Below are positions 12,622-25,118 of a DNA stretch of 64,000 nt, piece after piece. Source of the DNA: Casuarina equisetifolia (lineage: Eukaryota; Streptophyta; Magnoliopsida; Fagales; Casuarinaceae); NCBI GenBank assembly GCA_028551475.1, contig CM052358.1:20238853-20302852 (forward strand), read 5' to 3'. The notes beneath the pieces are model-generated. The model saw only the letters and a list, made by a program, of their open reading frames with translations. It had not been told where the DNA came from and searched no databases. The position numbers and the translations under genes are program-made. Positions within the stretch are counted from its first letter, which is position 1. Each line of letters starts with the position of its first letter.

Positions 12622-13700
12622 TTAGGTTCTCATCTTAAATGTATATTTTGAAAAAGAAAAAAATATAAAAGACCATATATAGGTGTAATCCTATGAAGGA
12701 CTTTAATTCCCTAGACCAAGTTGATTATCCTTAAAAGTATTCTTATATGAGCTTGGTAAAAAGCTTAATTAATAAAAAATTTACACATCTAAAAGAGATG
12801 TCCATGATTTGCCAATCTCTCTATAGTAGAATTCCTTTTTCTAAAAGTGTGTCAAATAGTGGTATGTGAGGACAACAAGCTTACACATTGTTGCAATACA
12901 TACTCCAAGTGCCATGGAGGTTTCCCTAGCCAAACTTAGTAGCAAATGTCTAAATAAGACTATTATTACTATCTCCTAATACTACTTTCCTCTTGTACTA
13001 TAACCAACAACTTTAAAACCATTTACATTCAACTTAAGCTCACAAGGTAAAGGAGGCTTCCACCTAATCCATATTCCCTTATTGATGACAATTTACCTTA
13101 TAGGAATCTATAAACTTTGTAAGGTAATATGACCTAGGAAACTTGCTTAAGCAATATATGAAAGGGAGGTGAAAAATAGAAGCAACCAATGCTATATGTC
13201 CTTTTTTTGTTTTTTTTTGGTATACAAAGTGATGCCATTTGGATCCCTTCATGTTTAAAATCATTCATTGCCAACCAAATGCCTCAAGTGATTGGACTCC
13301 CTAGAATTGCAATAGTGGCTCTTCATTGGTTGTTCCAAGTTATTTTAGAAAACCAATAGGCAAGCAATATAGGAAAAGAGGTAAAATCAAGTTATAATGT
13401 AAAATTTTAGCATATTCGATCCTTAATTGCTACACCAACTCATTATACATGAACAAAATTTTCATTTTTTCCTAGTCTCCTTATGTACAATATTAACATG
13501 TCAAAGTCAAAGTTATGCCTTTTCTTTGCATGTTATATTTCATCATTATACCATTGAGGGAAGTCTTCCTCATGAAAAGTTAAATGTTGGGTGGGATGAT
13601 TTTGTTCCATAAAAAAATGCTCCAACTAACCTTTGGTTTCTTTATTCTTCTAGCAAATACATGCTAGATATAGAGAATATTCCAAATGAATTCAAGTCCC
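12622..13700 (-). mobile_element. LINE relic, minus strand (RNase H-like end), duplicated at 27.7 kb
   Basis: On the minus strand, around 13075-12910, the translation gives W-x-PPLPCELKLNVNGFKVV, the hallmark start of the RNase H-like domain at the end of plant LINE polyproteins. Several stops interrupt it. The whole block is closely similar to 27735-29130, where the domain reads through for longer. The block travels with SDR pseudogenes A and D as part of one duplicated segment. Confidence 0.6.
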
Positions 13701-13989
13701 ACACTCATTTTTCAATACTTGGTGTAAGTATTACTTGTTGATCCTGGTCTTATTTGTACAGTACCCAAAACATTTATAGAAGTTAGTGATAATCTATAAT
13801 CATCATAAGCCTAATCTTAAAAATGTCACATAGTCCTACTAATACCCCACCATAACTTTTTCTTTAATTGATAGAGGAAAGTTGATAAGCAATAAGCAGC
13901 TTAATTGATGGTTACTCATGTAAATAATTCAAAAAATAAGTAAAAATTATGTAACCACTTGTTAGATGTTATTTGTGGCTTCAAGTATT

Positions 13990-14633
13990 GTAGGGAAGAT
14001 TGATTTTCTAGATACACATGAGAAATACAACAGCTATAGGAAGATTGAAGTGCCAAAATTTCAAGACAAACGTTTATGTCATCCTAGAATCCTTATAATC
14101 TCTATCAATTGTGTTTAGTGCTAGTATGATGTTGATTGAAAAAGAAAGTTGTATTCAGATAACGTACAAGGTAGCCTCTAGTAGGTATTTCATTGTCAAA
14201 TTATGTCCTTCTTAGAGAAATTCAATGGATATTCTGCCAAATTTTATATGATGAAAAGTGAAAGATTTGTCTTTATTTATTTATTTATTTTAATGCATGC
14301 ACCTAGGGAGAGGGAGGGGACTCGAACTCATGACTGGTGGGACCATTGGTTAGGGTTTGGTTTAGAGAACACCATTAAGTTAGCGGCCACCCCACTAAAC
14401 AAGGGGTGCAACATGAGGACTTCCTAAGTGAGAGAATTGTCTTGAGAGTAGAATAGGCCAAGTCTGGTGTACAATCAATGTCATTTGATCTGGCAGATCT
14501 TGGCCATCATGTTATAGGCAGTGCTTCTAGCATCTAGTGGTTAATATAGTCTATGTATAAGTTTGAAGACTTTTGATAGTTCCATGGAGTTTGTCTTTAG
14601 CTTTATAGTGGATTTTGAGCAAACCAAAGTGTC
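13990..14633 (+). promoter_or_regulatory. Promoter block of SDR copy A
   Basis: This segment is recognisably the same as those in front of SDR copies C, D and E. It contains the block around GACAAACGTTTATGTCAT, the line AATCTCTATCAATTG, a region ending in GATCTTGGCC, and the leader before exon 1. An extra AT-rich stretch with TTTA repeats and a GAGGGAGG segment (about 14270-14430) interrupts it. It ends at the deleted exon 1. Confidence 0.55.
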
Positions 14634-16130
14634 ATGAAGGTTTAAGCAAAGTTTTATTATCTTTCTATGAGAATCACTGTATTTTTTTCTTCATTCTCGA
14701 GCTTTCATGTTTATCTTTTATTAAATTTATACTTTTCTTTGTTCATTCTAGATTATTTTTGTCAATTTCACTAGAAAACAATTGTAAAGGATTGCAATCC
14801 TTTTAGCCCGAAGAACATTTTACAAGTATATCTGAATTTATATTTTTTAAATAATGGTATGATTACATGCATGTTTCATAAAGAAATTTAGGTGGACGAT
14901 TGTTGATAGGACATTTTATTTAAAAATCTAAAAACTATAAGTAAAGACTCACAAGATAATTTGCTGGATATAAAAAGCTCCATGAGTGATTCAACAATTA
15001 TAGAATATGAATGCTTTTGGGATATTTTTTTTTGAATTATCATGTATGTTATATATATTATAAAATATATAATAAAAAATAGTCTAAACAATTATAGCTT
15101 TAAAATTTTTTAAATTTTAAATACTTATTACAATTTATAAATTTTATGCTCTTACTTGATGAGATTTTATCTATTACAATTTGTAAGCCTTATTTTCTTA
15201 ATGGATGAGATTTTATCTTTCACGCTATTCTTGAACAATAATGATAACAATCTTCAAGTTTTGAAATCTTATAATTTTTCAAAGATTTATTCTTGTTCAT
15301 TTATGGGAGTTTCTAAAAGGGTGCTGTAACACTTGCTCCTTGTGGCACCCAAAAGGATACTGACGGCGAGGTAGAATATCATGTGGAATGTCACAGGCTA
15401 GAAGGAAAAGTGGCGGTAATCACCGGAGGAGCTAGCGGCATTGAAGAGTCGACAGCCAGGCTCTTCTCGAGTCACGGAGCTAAAGTTGTGATTGCAAATA
15501 TTCCAGACGACTTGGGTCACACTGTATGCAAAGATCTAAACTGTGAATCCGCATCCTTCGTATTGTGATGTCACCAAGAGAACAGATATAAAAAATGTTG
15601 TCAACCTTGCTGTTTCCAAGTGAGGGAAACTAGACATGATGTTCAACAACGCTGGTATAGGTAGAGTAGCCAAAACCAACATCCTTGACAATACCAAAGT
15701 TGATTTTGAGCAAGTTGTAGGTATAATTAGTGAGACAACACCAACTTTCAACACTCCCTATATCTTAATATAAATATTATATATGGATTAAAGTCTAACT
15801 TTGGGATGTGAGAGATTATAAAGCAAAGATTCATTCTTAATTTTGATACCAAATTATAATACAGGAGTCTGTCATAAAAGTTTAACACACCAGGTGGAAA
15901 AATATCATCACGTTTAAAACTAAGGACTTATTCTCGCATACTTTTGATATAGGATAATACCTACCTTTAATATGTATTAACCTCATAGGTGCTTTCCTTG
16001 AGAACCAATCATGCAACCTTTGTAATGATCCTGGCTTGTCAGGGCTGGCGAGTGTGAGCTTGACAATAGGAGAGGCCGCCAGGCATGCCTACACGAGCTC
16101 GACTCATGGTGTAGTGGGATTGGTGAGAAG
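14634..16130 (+). pseudogene. SDR copy A, pseudogene
   Basis: Exon 1 is reduced to the ATG (14634-14636) joined directly to the splice-donor side; the middle of the exon is missing. Exon 2 starts at 15397 after a good CACAG acceptor and reads as an SDR110C enzyme through the glycine-rich nucleotide motif, where GIG has become GIE. A 2-base loss near 15565 shifts the frame, and an in-frame TGA lies at 15621-15623 where E and F have a tyrosine (F) or histidine (E) codon. After the region for residues near the active-site asparagine the frame is split by a 255-base insert (15721-15976). Homology ends abruptly at 16130 just after the catalytic Tyr-x-x-x-Lys region, so the last third is absent. 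The same TGA, insert and end point are found in copy D. Confidence 0.88.
15721..15976 (+). other. Intron-like insert shared by SDR copies A and D
   Basis: It begins GTATAATTAG and, in copy D, ends TTTTTAATAG, so it has the form of a GT-AG intron placed between the VV and GINL codons. Copies B, C, E and F lack it. It is AT-rich and non-coding. It may be an old intron kept only in the A/D lineage, or a small inserted element. Confidence 0.5.
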
Positions 16131-16159
16131 GTATGCCTACTCTTTTCATTGAATTGATG

Positions 16160-16281
16160 ATTGCCCATGTAAATAAAATAAAAAAGAATGATGATTTTAT
16201 GGACAAACGTGAGAAATGCAACATTCAATGAAAATTGAAGCGGCAAAACTTCAAGATAAACCTTTACGTCAAAGAGGAATG
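16160..16281 (+). promoter_or_regulatory. Truncated SDR promoter fragment
   Basis: Directly after the broken end of copy A comes GGACAAACGTGAGAAATG and the following promoter-block sequence, as in front of copy E (38310 on). It is cut at 16281 by the head of an LTR. This would have been the promoter of the next SDR copy (B), which now lacks one. Confidence 0.6.
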
Positions 16282-16574
16282 TGATAACTCTATATTTTAT
16301 AGAGTTATTATTATTATTTTAAGTAATATTTATCATACTATTTATTAAATATAGTTATATCTATTTATAATTATGTAATTTGTGCAGGAACCCCAAATAG
16401 CAGAAATACAAAAGAAAAAGACGAAAAAGAGAAAGAAAACAAGCAAAAAAGACTCGTGAGGAAAAGGAAAAAAGGAGGGACCTGTGAGGTATTTGTGAGA
16501 ACACGAGAGATAGAATAGGACTTTTCAGTGTGAAATCGGAAAGAGAAAAAGGAGCCACTGGACGAAACAAAGGT
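16282..16574 (+). mobile_element. LTR fragment of the hairpin-headed LTR family
   Basis: It starts TGATAACTCTAT and continues to ATAGAGTTAT, the same terminal hairpin that begins the solo LTRs at 36.3, 43.1 and 51.3 kb. Similarity fades after the first part, and the end is joined to a Copia-related repeat at about 16575. It is purine-rich in the middle. Confidence 0.55.
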
Positions 16575-17594
16575 GAGGATAGTGCCACCACATCAAAGTT
16601 CTTCCTTAAGACTTTGGTCACCTTTTTCTCCACTTGGTAAACTAGAGGGGTGGTTTGAGGTTTGTTATCTATGAGAGAGTGTTGGTTGGTGGTTGACTTG
16701 GAGTATATCCAAAAAGTGTCACGTTTCTTAATAAGGGATGAAGCGAGATTCTACACTTAACTCAACTTTGGTCTTATCTCCATTTTAATTACTCTAACAT
16801 TATGGTTTGTAGTTGAGTAATGCATATAACTTCCAGTTGCTTGTTATGTTGGTGTATTATGTAATAAGGATGAACGCCACAATGCAATGTTTTACTACCC
16901 AAATCTCTACCATTTGTGAATTTTTTTTTTATCTAATTAAGTTCAAGGCATTGCATATTAATGTTGATTGAGTTAGTGAACAAGTTTATGACACTATCAT
17001 CAATGGAGTGGAACAACCATGTGTAGACTACTACATGACTTTGATCCTAATTCTTTATAACTTATGGATTAGGTCAAGATTATGTTAAAGAGCTTAATCT
17101 TGTTTTGGACTACAATGCATTCTAGACTAGGTGACTTTAAAAGCTATTTGGGTATATAAATAAGGTTATGCATTTAAGCTTGGAGGGGTTAGGATTGATG
17201 GCTAAGATTGGGAGAAAAGCTAATTGACTTCCTTATTTTTGAGACTATTGTAAGAATTGCTCTGATACCTGTCTAGAAGTAAATAGTACAAGAAGCAGAA
17301 AGAAAAGCAAAAAATAAAAGGAGAAAAGTAACATTGCAAAATCTTACTTTTCATTTACTTGCTTTTGAATTGAGCCTTATATGTAAAAGCGATAAGGAAC
17401 TAAACAAGAAAAATAATATAGCCAATTACATACATGAAAATTATATTATACACTTTATTATTGGTATTCAACTTTTGCTGAAGTCTTTTTGCTCCAATAA
17501 AATATTTCATTGTGACACAAGCAAAAATGATAAAAATATTTTTCCTTACACTGATGATTGAGTCATAGTGCAATATTTCATATTCTAACTTGAC
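16575..17594 (+). mobile_element. Copia-related repeat, also at 46.7 and 63.7 kb
   Basis: The block from ATAGTGCCACCACATCAA to the TTGACATG just before exon 1 of copy B is closely similar to about 46706-47745, and its middle part to 63750-64000. The 46-kb copy continues into a recognisable Copia RNase H remnant, so this is probably internal or LTR sequence of the same element. No coding sequence survives. It has replaced the promoter of SDR copy B. Confidence 0.55.
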
Positions 17595-17625
17595 ATGCAA
17601 CATTTCATAGTGAGGATTTTGTGCC

Positions 17626-20600
17626 ATGGGAAGCTTCTCTCCACTCTCAGTTGCATCAAGAAGGTTTGAGCAAAGTTTTAGTATCTTTCTACAAGAATCA
17701 TTAGATCGTCCTCTTCATTCCTAAACTTTTATATTCCTAAGCTTTTTTATTCATCATTTATTGAATTGATACTTTTCCTTTTGTTCATTCTAGATTATTT
17801 TTGTTAATTTCTCTAGATGCATTCTATAACATTAACATTAACTATCCCAAAAAAAGAAAAGAAAAATATAAAGGATGGTAAAGTCTCTCTAGTCCGAAGG
17901 TCATTTTACAAGTATGTTTGAATTTATAGTTTTTTTTAAATAATGTTATGAGCACATAAATGTTTTATGAAGAAACTAGAAGAAAATTAGGAAATAAATC
18001 TAGACAATTAGTTTATAAGACAAATTATTTAAATATCTAAAAGCTATAAATAGATACTCAAAGGATAATTTGTTGAATATAAAAAGCTGCATAAGTGATT
18101 TAGCAATTGTTTAGGTTTAATAAATGATATGAATGGTAGCGAAATAATTTTCTTTTGTGAATTATTATATACAAATGAAAAACTATATAATATAAATTAT
18201 TTAAACAATATTTATAGCTCAAAAAAATAATAAAATTTTGAATTTTGAATATATAAAATATATAATTCTTATGCCCTTAAATGATGAGATTTATTTGTTA
18301 CAATTTGTAAGTCTTATTCCTTTAACTAATGAAATTTTATCTTACATATTATTTTTGATTTTGACAATAATAATAGTGCTCTTAAAGCTTTGTCTATTAA
18401 ATTTTATATCATTTTAAAATTGTTTTCCTTATACATTTATGTGAGTTTGTTAAAAGGCTATATAACATTTCCACTTTGTGCCATCCAAAAATATGCTGAT
18501 CATAAAAAAGAATATCGTATTGAATGTCACAGACTAGAAGGAAAGGTAGCAGTAATCACTAGAGGAGCTAGCTATTAGGAATTTGTAACATTTAGTGAAG
18601 GTGAAATGACCTTCCTACCCCTAGGAATATTTGGATTAGAATAGGTGAAGAATATAAATATTGTAAATACCTTTCCTAGGTGATTAAAAGCTTAGGAGTA
18701 GGAGAGAGAAATATGGTGGTGCATGAGTGAGACTGTAAAGAGAGAGTGAGTGTAGTGTGCAACAGTCCAGCTACCCCAGGTTCGACAATGAGATTGTAAC
18801 TTGTAACACTCTAGATTGCTCCTAATGAGAAACAAAAGGGACTAGAAATAATGACAATGGATGTAGGCATGCTTTGGCCAAACCATTCTAAAATCTTATG
18901 TTTTATTTGTTTGTGTGTGTACCCAAATCTTTATATTTTGCATAAAATCATATGATGTGTGTTCTTGTTGGTGTGCTTACTTGGATTCTAGCTCCCAAAG
19001 CTTTTAACAAGAACCTAACAAGTGGTATAAGAGCCTAGGTTTCGTGGAGCTTCAGTTTTGAAGTTTGAAGAATTGCACAATTTTGAGCTAGATCAAGCAA
19101 GATTGAGCACGCTCAAGGTAGATTGGCATTTATAAAGAACTCAAAATGGTGTAAAGAAGTTTTTTTTTTTTGGGAAAAGGAGGCTAGATCCTAAATCAAG
19201 GCATTAAGTTCTACAAATTTAGAGCTTTTCATGCAAAATAATGAAAGTTGGTCATAGGATGGTTATCGTAGGCAGCAGAATCAATGTTGGTGAAGTGAAG
19301 AATCGAGTCATGCAACCTGGTTCAAGACCCGAATAAAGACGCATATATTTGGGTTTGGAGCAAATGGATTGGGTGTGTAGGTGATCAAGTGTGAAAACGG
19401 ATCAGGCACATGACCGCACATGTAGAGTAGTAAATCAAGTGATTAAATTAGGCGCATGTAATACATGCACAGAGTGAGTTACAGGTCAGAGAAGATCCAT
19501 GGATTCAAGTATGGATTAAGTATGATCAATTAGGTTGAGTCCAAGTCAACGGATCGGGAGGATCCAGTATGGGCTCGGGTTATGGATTTGCATCATGTTA
19601 GGAAATGCACTAGGTTGGAGGATTTGGGTTATGGGTCGGGTTGTGTCCAAATGTAATGGGTGGAAGAGTTAGGCCTTAAGCAAGCTTATGGTATACTGCC
19701 CAAGCCTAATGTGCACGAGGTTAAGCCCACTAGAGATGGGCTTTTGCATGTGAACCAAAAGTCGGGTTAGGTACAACCTAAGTTTGCTTAATCGAGCTAA
19801 GCTACCAAAATAGGTTAGGTGTGACCTGAATTCCAATACTCGTTGGATTTAGGATGGATGACCAAGAATTCTTTAGTGAATCTATGGCAATTTATTACAT
19901 GTGATGGCAAAGTAAGGTGGCCGGATGATCTGTGCAAGATTCTAGTTCCATCCCTGAAAGAAGAACCATGAATAGCGGCAGTGTGTGGTTGGAAATGCTT
20001 GGTTAGGTTGTAGATGTCACGATGGTAGTGAAAATCTTACAACTGGCAGCAAATATGAAAATCCAAGGTGTAGAGGTGACGTAGTGGCTAAGTAGGAGGT
20101 GATTGGTGGCAGAATCAGCTAGAAAAGTGATTGAAAGGGACGAAATTAAAGTTAGGTTACGAAGTAGGTCAACCTATGGTATTATGTTAGGCACGATTGT
20201 GCAAGGTGTGTGACATACACGTGTGTGTGGAGTGTAAAGCCCACACATAGATAGAGGATTTGGTGTGTGAATCCCACATGCAGGGTAGAAAATTATCATG
20301 TATTTTTTAGCTAGTCTTGGAGATAATTTTGATTTCGAGGTTTAAGGAGGTTCAAAAATGCAATTTTTTGGAGAACCCATGTTTGAATATGGCTAGGTTT
20401 TGATTAGTTTGGCATTAAGGGTTTGGTTTGATAACCCAACAAGGATAACAAAGATAGAGTTTAGAGCATGGTGTTGTTTGGTGCCTTTGTCTTGATTTTT
20501 CAATGCTAATTATGGTTACATGATTAAGAATGTCTTTGTTGGTTTATTAGTGGACTTCTTTGAATTGGATTGCTTAGATTTATGATATACTCAACTAGAT

Positions 20601-22843
20601 ATATAGGATCTACTGATCATGTGTTTAGTTAAGGGATAATTCCAAAGGTGAAGGTCAATTTTCAAGGGGTTGAGGACTATGCTCCTGAATATGGATGTAA
20701 GAGTTGTTCTTCGTTTATTGCCTTTGATGTTGTCTTTTGAAAAGAGTAGAGATGATACAATCTATTTATTATGTAGTTCTTTAGGATATTATTGGCTATG
20801 GGTTTAGCTATAGGATTTCAAGGTGGAGGTTGATATAAGATTTGAGAGGAAAAGTACTTTTCATCTGAAGCTTCCGAATAAATTGTTGATGGACAATGGC
20901 AAGTAGAATGAGACAAAGGTTATGTGATATGAGAGGCAAGAAGTAGAAGAAAGAAATCTGTAGTGATGGTTTCATACTATTGAGATTAGGAGATAGCAAG
21001 ACATTAAGGAATCACTGATGGACTCAAGATTGAAGTCATTTTCTTAGAGAATGTTAGATTATCTTAGAAAGGTTACATTGCATATGTGGAGGAGTTAGAG
21101 ATTTGTTTTTCTCTTGTTTGGATATCACATGATTAGATTAGTTGGTTAACTTAAGTTAAGTGAGACTTAAGGGATTCAGGGTGTGCTAGACCTTAAGGCC
21201 TATAAGAGGTTGGATATTGCCTATAGAAAAAACATGAGTCACAAGCGCATACGATCAGGATATAATTCTTTGTAATGAGATATGGACATAGACATAGCAA
21301 TAACCCTATGGTGGTTGGAGTACTACTGGTAGATTCACAATTGGCTTATTGACTTGATTAGCATTATAAGCTGTTGTGAGAGTGGTGGCAAAGGGTTAGA
21401 GTGTTCATAAGGTCACAAAGTTTTCTTGAAAGAGCCATATTAGAAATTCTAATGGACCATTCAAGGATGATGCATTTTTCAACAAAGATACCCTTCATTG
21501 GTGATGGAGGAAGAGCTTGAGAAGTTGATGAGGAGACATCTCCCGATGTAGTTGATATGCTTATCAGGATGATGGATTAACATTGAGAGCATGATCAACA
21601 ATTGCATTAATTATTTCAAATTTTGGAGAAAATTTTTAGGAATTTGTAATATTTAGTAAAGGTGAAATGACCTTCCTACCCATAGGGATATTTGGATTAT
21701 AATAGATGAAGAAGGGAAATATTGTAAATATTCTTCTTAGGTGATTAAAAGGTTAGGACTAGGAGAGAGAAATGTGGTGGTGTGTGAATGAGATTGCAAA
21801 AAGAATGAGTGTAGCATGCAGTAGCGTGCTGCTACTGTGCACCATTGTAGTAGTCTAGCCACCCTAGGTCTGGTAGTGAGTTTGTAACTTGTAACACTCT
21901 AGATTGCTCCTATTGAGAAGGAGAAGGGGCCGGCAATGGTAACAGTGGACGTAGATATGCTTTGGCCGAATCACTCTAAAATCTTGTGTCTTCTTTGTTT
22001 ATGTGTGTGCCTAGATCTCTATATTCCCCATAAAATTATGTGATGTGTGTTCTTGTTGATGTGCTTGCTTGGATCCTAGCTCCTGAAGCTTTTAGCAAGA
22101 ACCTAACACTAGCGATATCGGAGAGTTGACAGCCTAGCTTTTCTCTAGGCATGGAGCTAAAGTTGTGATTGCAAATATCCAACATGATTTGGGCAACTCA
22201 GTATGCAAAAGATCTGAACACTAAATCTGCATCCTTCGTCCTTTGCGATGTCAGCAAGGAAACAAACATCGAAAATGCTGTCAACCATGCTGTTTCCAAG
22301 TATGGGAAACTAGACACCATGTTCAATAATGCTGGTATAACTAGGGTAGGGAAACCAAACATCCTTAAGAACACCAAGGCTGATTTTGAGCAACTCGTAG
22401 GTATTAACCTCGTAGGTGTCTTCCTTGGCACCAAGCATGCATCTCGTGTCATGATCCTAAATCCTCAGGGTAGCATAATCCAAACGGCTAGTGTGTGCTT
22501 TACAATAGGAGGGGTTGCTCCCTATGCCTACACGATTTCAAAGCATGGTTTGTTTGGGTTGATGAGAAACACCGCTGTGGAGCTTAGACAATTTGACATT
22601 CGTGTGAATTGTGAGTCGCCATATTTTGTTGCCATACCGTTGGCCAAGGATTTCTTTAAGCTGGACAATGATGGCATTTATTGTGTATCTTGCAATCTTA
22701 AAGGTGAGGTTCTCAAGCCAGAGGACATTGCTAAGGTTGCTCTTTAGTTGGGAAGCGACAAGTCGAAGTACGTGAGTGGACATAATCTTTTAGTGGACGC
22801 GGGCTTCACCATTGTAAATCCAGGCTTTTGTATGTATGCATAA
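17626..22843 (+). pseudogene. SDR copy B, pseudogene split by an LTR element
   Basis: Exon 1 (17626-17663) is intact and gives MGSFSPLSVASR with a normal donor. Exon 2 starts at 18533 (CACAG acceptor). It is cut after the TRGAS codons by a 3.5-kb LTR element and resumes at 22109 past a CTAGC target duplication. After that an in-frame TAG replaces the arginine codon in the T-A-R-L-F stretch (about 22133), one extra A near 22207 shifts the frame, and a TAC to TAG change stops translation at 22745-22747. The catalytic Tyr-x-x-x-Lys region is still readable. The end TAA is at 22841-22843. The first part of exon 2 resembles F, and the part after the NNAG motif resembles E. Confidence 0.9.
18573..22108 (+). 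mobile_element. Non-coding LTR retrotransposon inside SDR copy B
   Basis: The element lies between two perfect CTAGC target duplications (18568-18572 and 22109-22113). Its LTRs are 18573-19020 and 21634-22108, with ends TATTAGG (decayed from TG) and CCTAACA. The two LTRs differ at many positions and by one insertion of about 30 bases, so it is old. A primer-binding site, TGGTATAAGAGCC, follows the 5' LTR at about 19023. The 2.6-kb interior shows no gag, protease, reverse transcriptase or integrase motif that I can recognise, so it is either a large non-autonomous derivative or too decayed to read. Confidence 0.85.
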
Positions 22844-22848
22844 TTTCC

Positions 22849-24062
22849 TAATTATTGCTAGTTTGGCTTTATTGGCTTTGCATGTGTCTTTAGTGGGGGG
22901 AACAGACAAGAGGAGGAATCCATATTGGATCATGTACAAGCACTTTTTGCAGAAGATATGAAGATCAGATTATGTCCTTCCCACATCTAATGTCGTAGTA
23001 ATTTAATGTTTTAATACCCAAAAGCCAAAAGGGCTTAGTGTACTAAAAACTTTGCCTCTTTCAAATAGGTGGTGGTTTGGTTTATCTTCTCTTTCATTAT
23101 TTGGATGTTGCTTCTTGCGGGCAGTTTTGGTTTTGGACACAGGTTTTTACGAGAATACGTTTCTTCTTCTTCCAAAATTTCAGTTGTAGCTTAGCGTGAA
23201 GGTTGAATGCATAAAACAAAAAAAAAATTAGAATAACAGTAAATTAATTTTTAATGTTTTTTTTTGTCAAAGTTGATTTTCTTTACATAACTATATACAT
23301 CCAAGCATCCACTCAATTCAAATTTAAGAACTCTTGATGCTATACAATGCTTGCTCTCAACTAAGTTAGGTATTTGTCAACTATTAAATTTTTTTATTTT
23401 TAAATTATCAATTGTTTCAATTTAGTTCTTGAGTTCAAATAGTCTTAACATGTCAACTTTATCTTGTTCTTTCACTATTAAAGAAAAATGATTTTGATTA
23501 TAAACCATAAACTTTCTTCTACAAAGGTTTTGCAATTTTAGTCAAGACATGCAAAAAGTATTTTTATATATTGTGAAAACCACTACTAAGTAGAAATGTA
23601 ATTCTAGAATTAGAATTAGAATTAGAATTAGAATTAGAATTAGAATTATGTTATTATTGCAAGAATAATTATAAAAAAGTGGTATATCAGTAATTACCAT
23701 TTGTAAAGCAGTAATGGAGGAACAACGATGGAGGTTTTAAAACTTCAAATTGATATAATAATGATTCATAAATAAAATTAATGACACATCAATAAAGACT
23801 TAATTTTTATTTTATTTTATTTTTTCATTGTTTTTTCACTCTCACGTTAAATTAAGGACTAATGTTAGTCATTTGCACCTTCTAATTTTATGAGATATAT
23901 TTTTATAAATTTTATAAAATTTAATTTTCTTAAAATTTTTAAAAAATGATTAGGGTATAATCCCTAGTATATTGTATAGTACTCAAAAAACTTGTAGAAG
24001 TTAGTGGTAATCTATAATCATCGTAAGCCTAATCCTTAAAAAGTCACATAATCCTACTAATT
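22849..24062 (+). other. NAC 3'-end relic behind SDR copy B
   Basis: Starting about six bases after the SDR stop, the sequence matches the NAC gene from 2907 onward: the codons for the membrane anchor, the end of its reading frame and the 3'UTR (CCTTCCCACATCTAATGTCGTAG and so on). The frame is not kept. A hexanucleotide array (AGAATT) lies at about 23601-23648 where copy E has a single unit. The relic and flank continue to about 24062. Confidence 0.8.
23601..23648. repeat. (AGAATT)n hexanucleotide array
   Basis: About seven tandem units in the NAC-derived flank behind copy B. The related places behind E and F have one unit, so the expansion is local to B. Confidence 0.9.
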
Positions 24063-24179
24063 AAGGCAAGTTGGTAAGCAACAAGCAGCTCAATTGATAA
24101 ATAAGTCAAAAAAAAGTAGAAAAATATTGCATAACCACTTCTTACATATTATTTTCCTTTTCACTTACCATGAGGGAAA

Positions 24180-24385
24180 TTTTCCGGACAAAGGTGAGAA
24201 ATAAGATTGCAGCATCAAAATTTCAAGACAAACGTCTATATCATGCTGGAATGCTTATGGCCTCTGTTAATTACGTTGAGTGTTAGTATGATGGTGATTG
24301 AAAAAGAAAGTTGTATTGAAATAACGAGCTCTGAATAGCTTCTAGTTGGTAATGCACATTGGCAATTGTTAATTTAGTGTGTAGG
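24180..24385 (+). promoter_or_regulatory. Orphan SDR promoter fragment
   Basis: It carries the promoter-block line (CCGGACAAAGGTGAGAAATAAG, CATGCTGGAATGCTTATGG, GTTAGTATGATGGTGATTG) found before SDR genes, but no SDR exon follows. At about 24386 it is joined to a copy of the NAC downstream flank. Confidence 0.6.
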
Positions 24386-25118
24386 TTGAATTTGACTACC
24401 ATACCTAGACTACTTCTAAATTAGGTTCTCAAAGTGTGTTAGAAGTTGATTTTATACTTGAATTACCGGTTGTTTAAATTCAGTTCCTGAAGTTTAAATG
24501 GTCCTAATTGTCAACTTTATCTAGGAACAATAATTCTAATATAATGAACTAGACTTTCTTCTAGAGAAATTTTATGTAATTTTAGTCTAAAACATTAGAA
24601 TAAACAAAATCTTCTTGTATATCAATAATACATTTGCGTCTATGTTCTGTGTGAAAATTCAATTTTAGAATTATATTTTTATGATAAGAAAATTATTGTA
24701 AAAGGAAAATGTAGTATATTAATAATTACTATTAATGGTGGAAGAATGAGGATAGATTTCTAAGACTTTAACAATTAATTTATACAAACGGTCATTTTTG
24801 CAATACCCTAAAAGTTATAGAGGTCGTTGAAGTTTATAATCATCATAAGCTGGATCCTAAAAGCATCACATTATCCTATTGATTCCCACTACATCTTCCT
24901 TTTGTTTAATAAAAATATTATTGGATCAACTTATTTCTCTATTTTTTGAGGGGTACTTTTTTCTCAATGGTGCCATCTTCATTGTACATTGTACATGTTA
25001 ATAAGGTTATTGATAGTTTATAAACATCATAAGCCTAATCCTAAAACTGTCACATAATCCTACTAACCTCATCATATCTTATTTTTCCTTGATAAAAAAT
25101 ATGGTTAGGGCATAAATC
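24386..25118 (+). repeat. Duplicate of the NAC downstream flank
   Basis: This block matches 3253-4004 almost base for base, with scattered substitutions and small gaps. No coding sequence is included. Similarity ends at GGGCAT here and GAGCAT at 4002 in the original, exactly where the fold-back repeat begins there. Confidence 0.85.
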
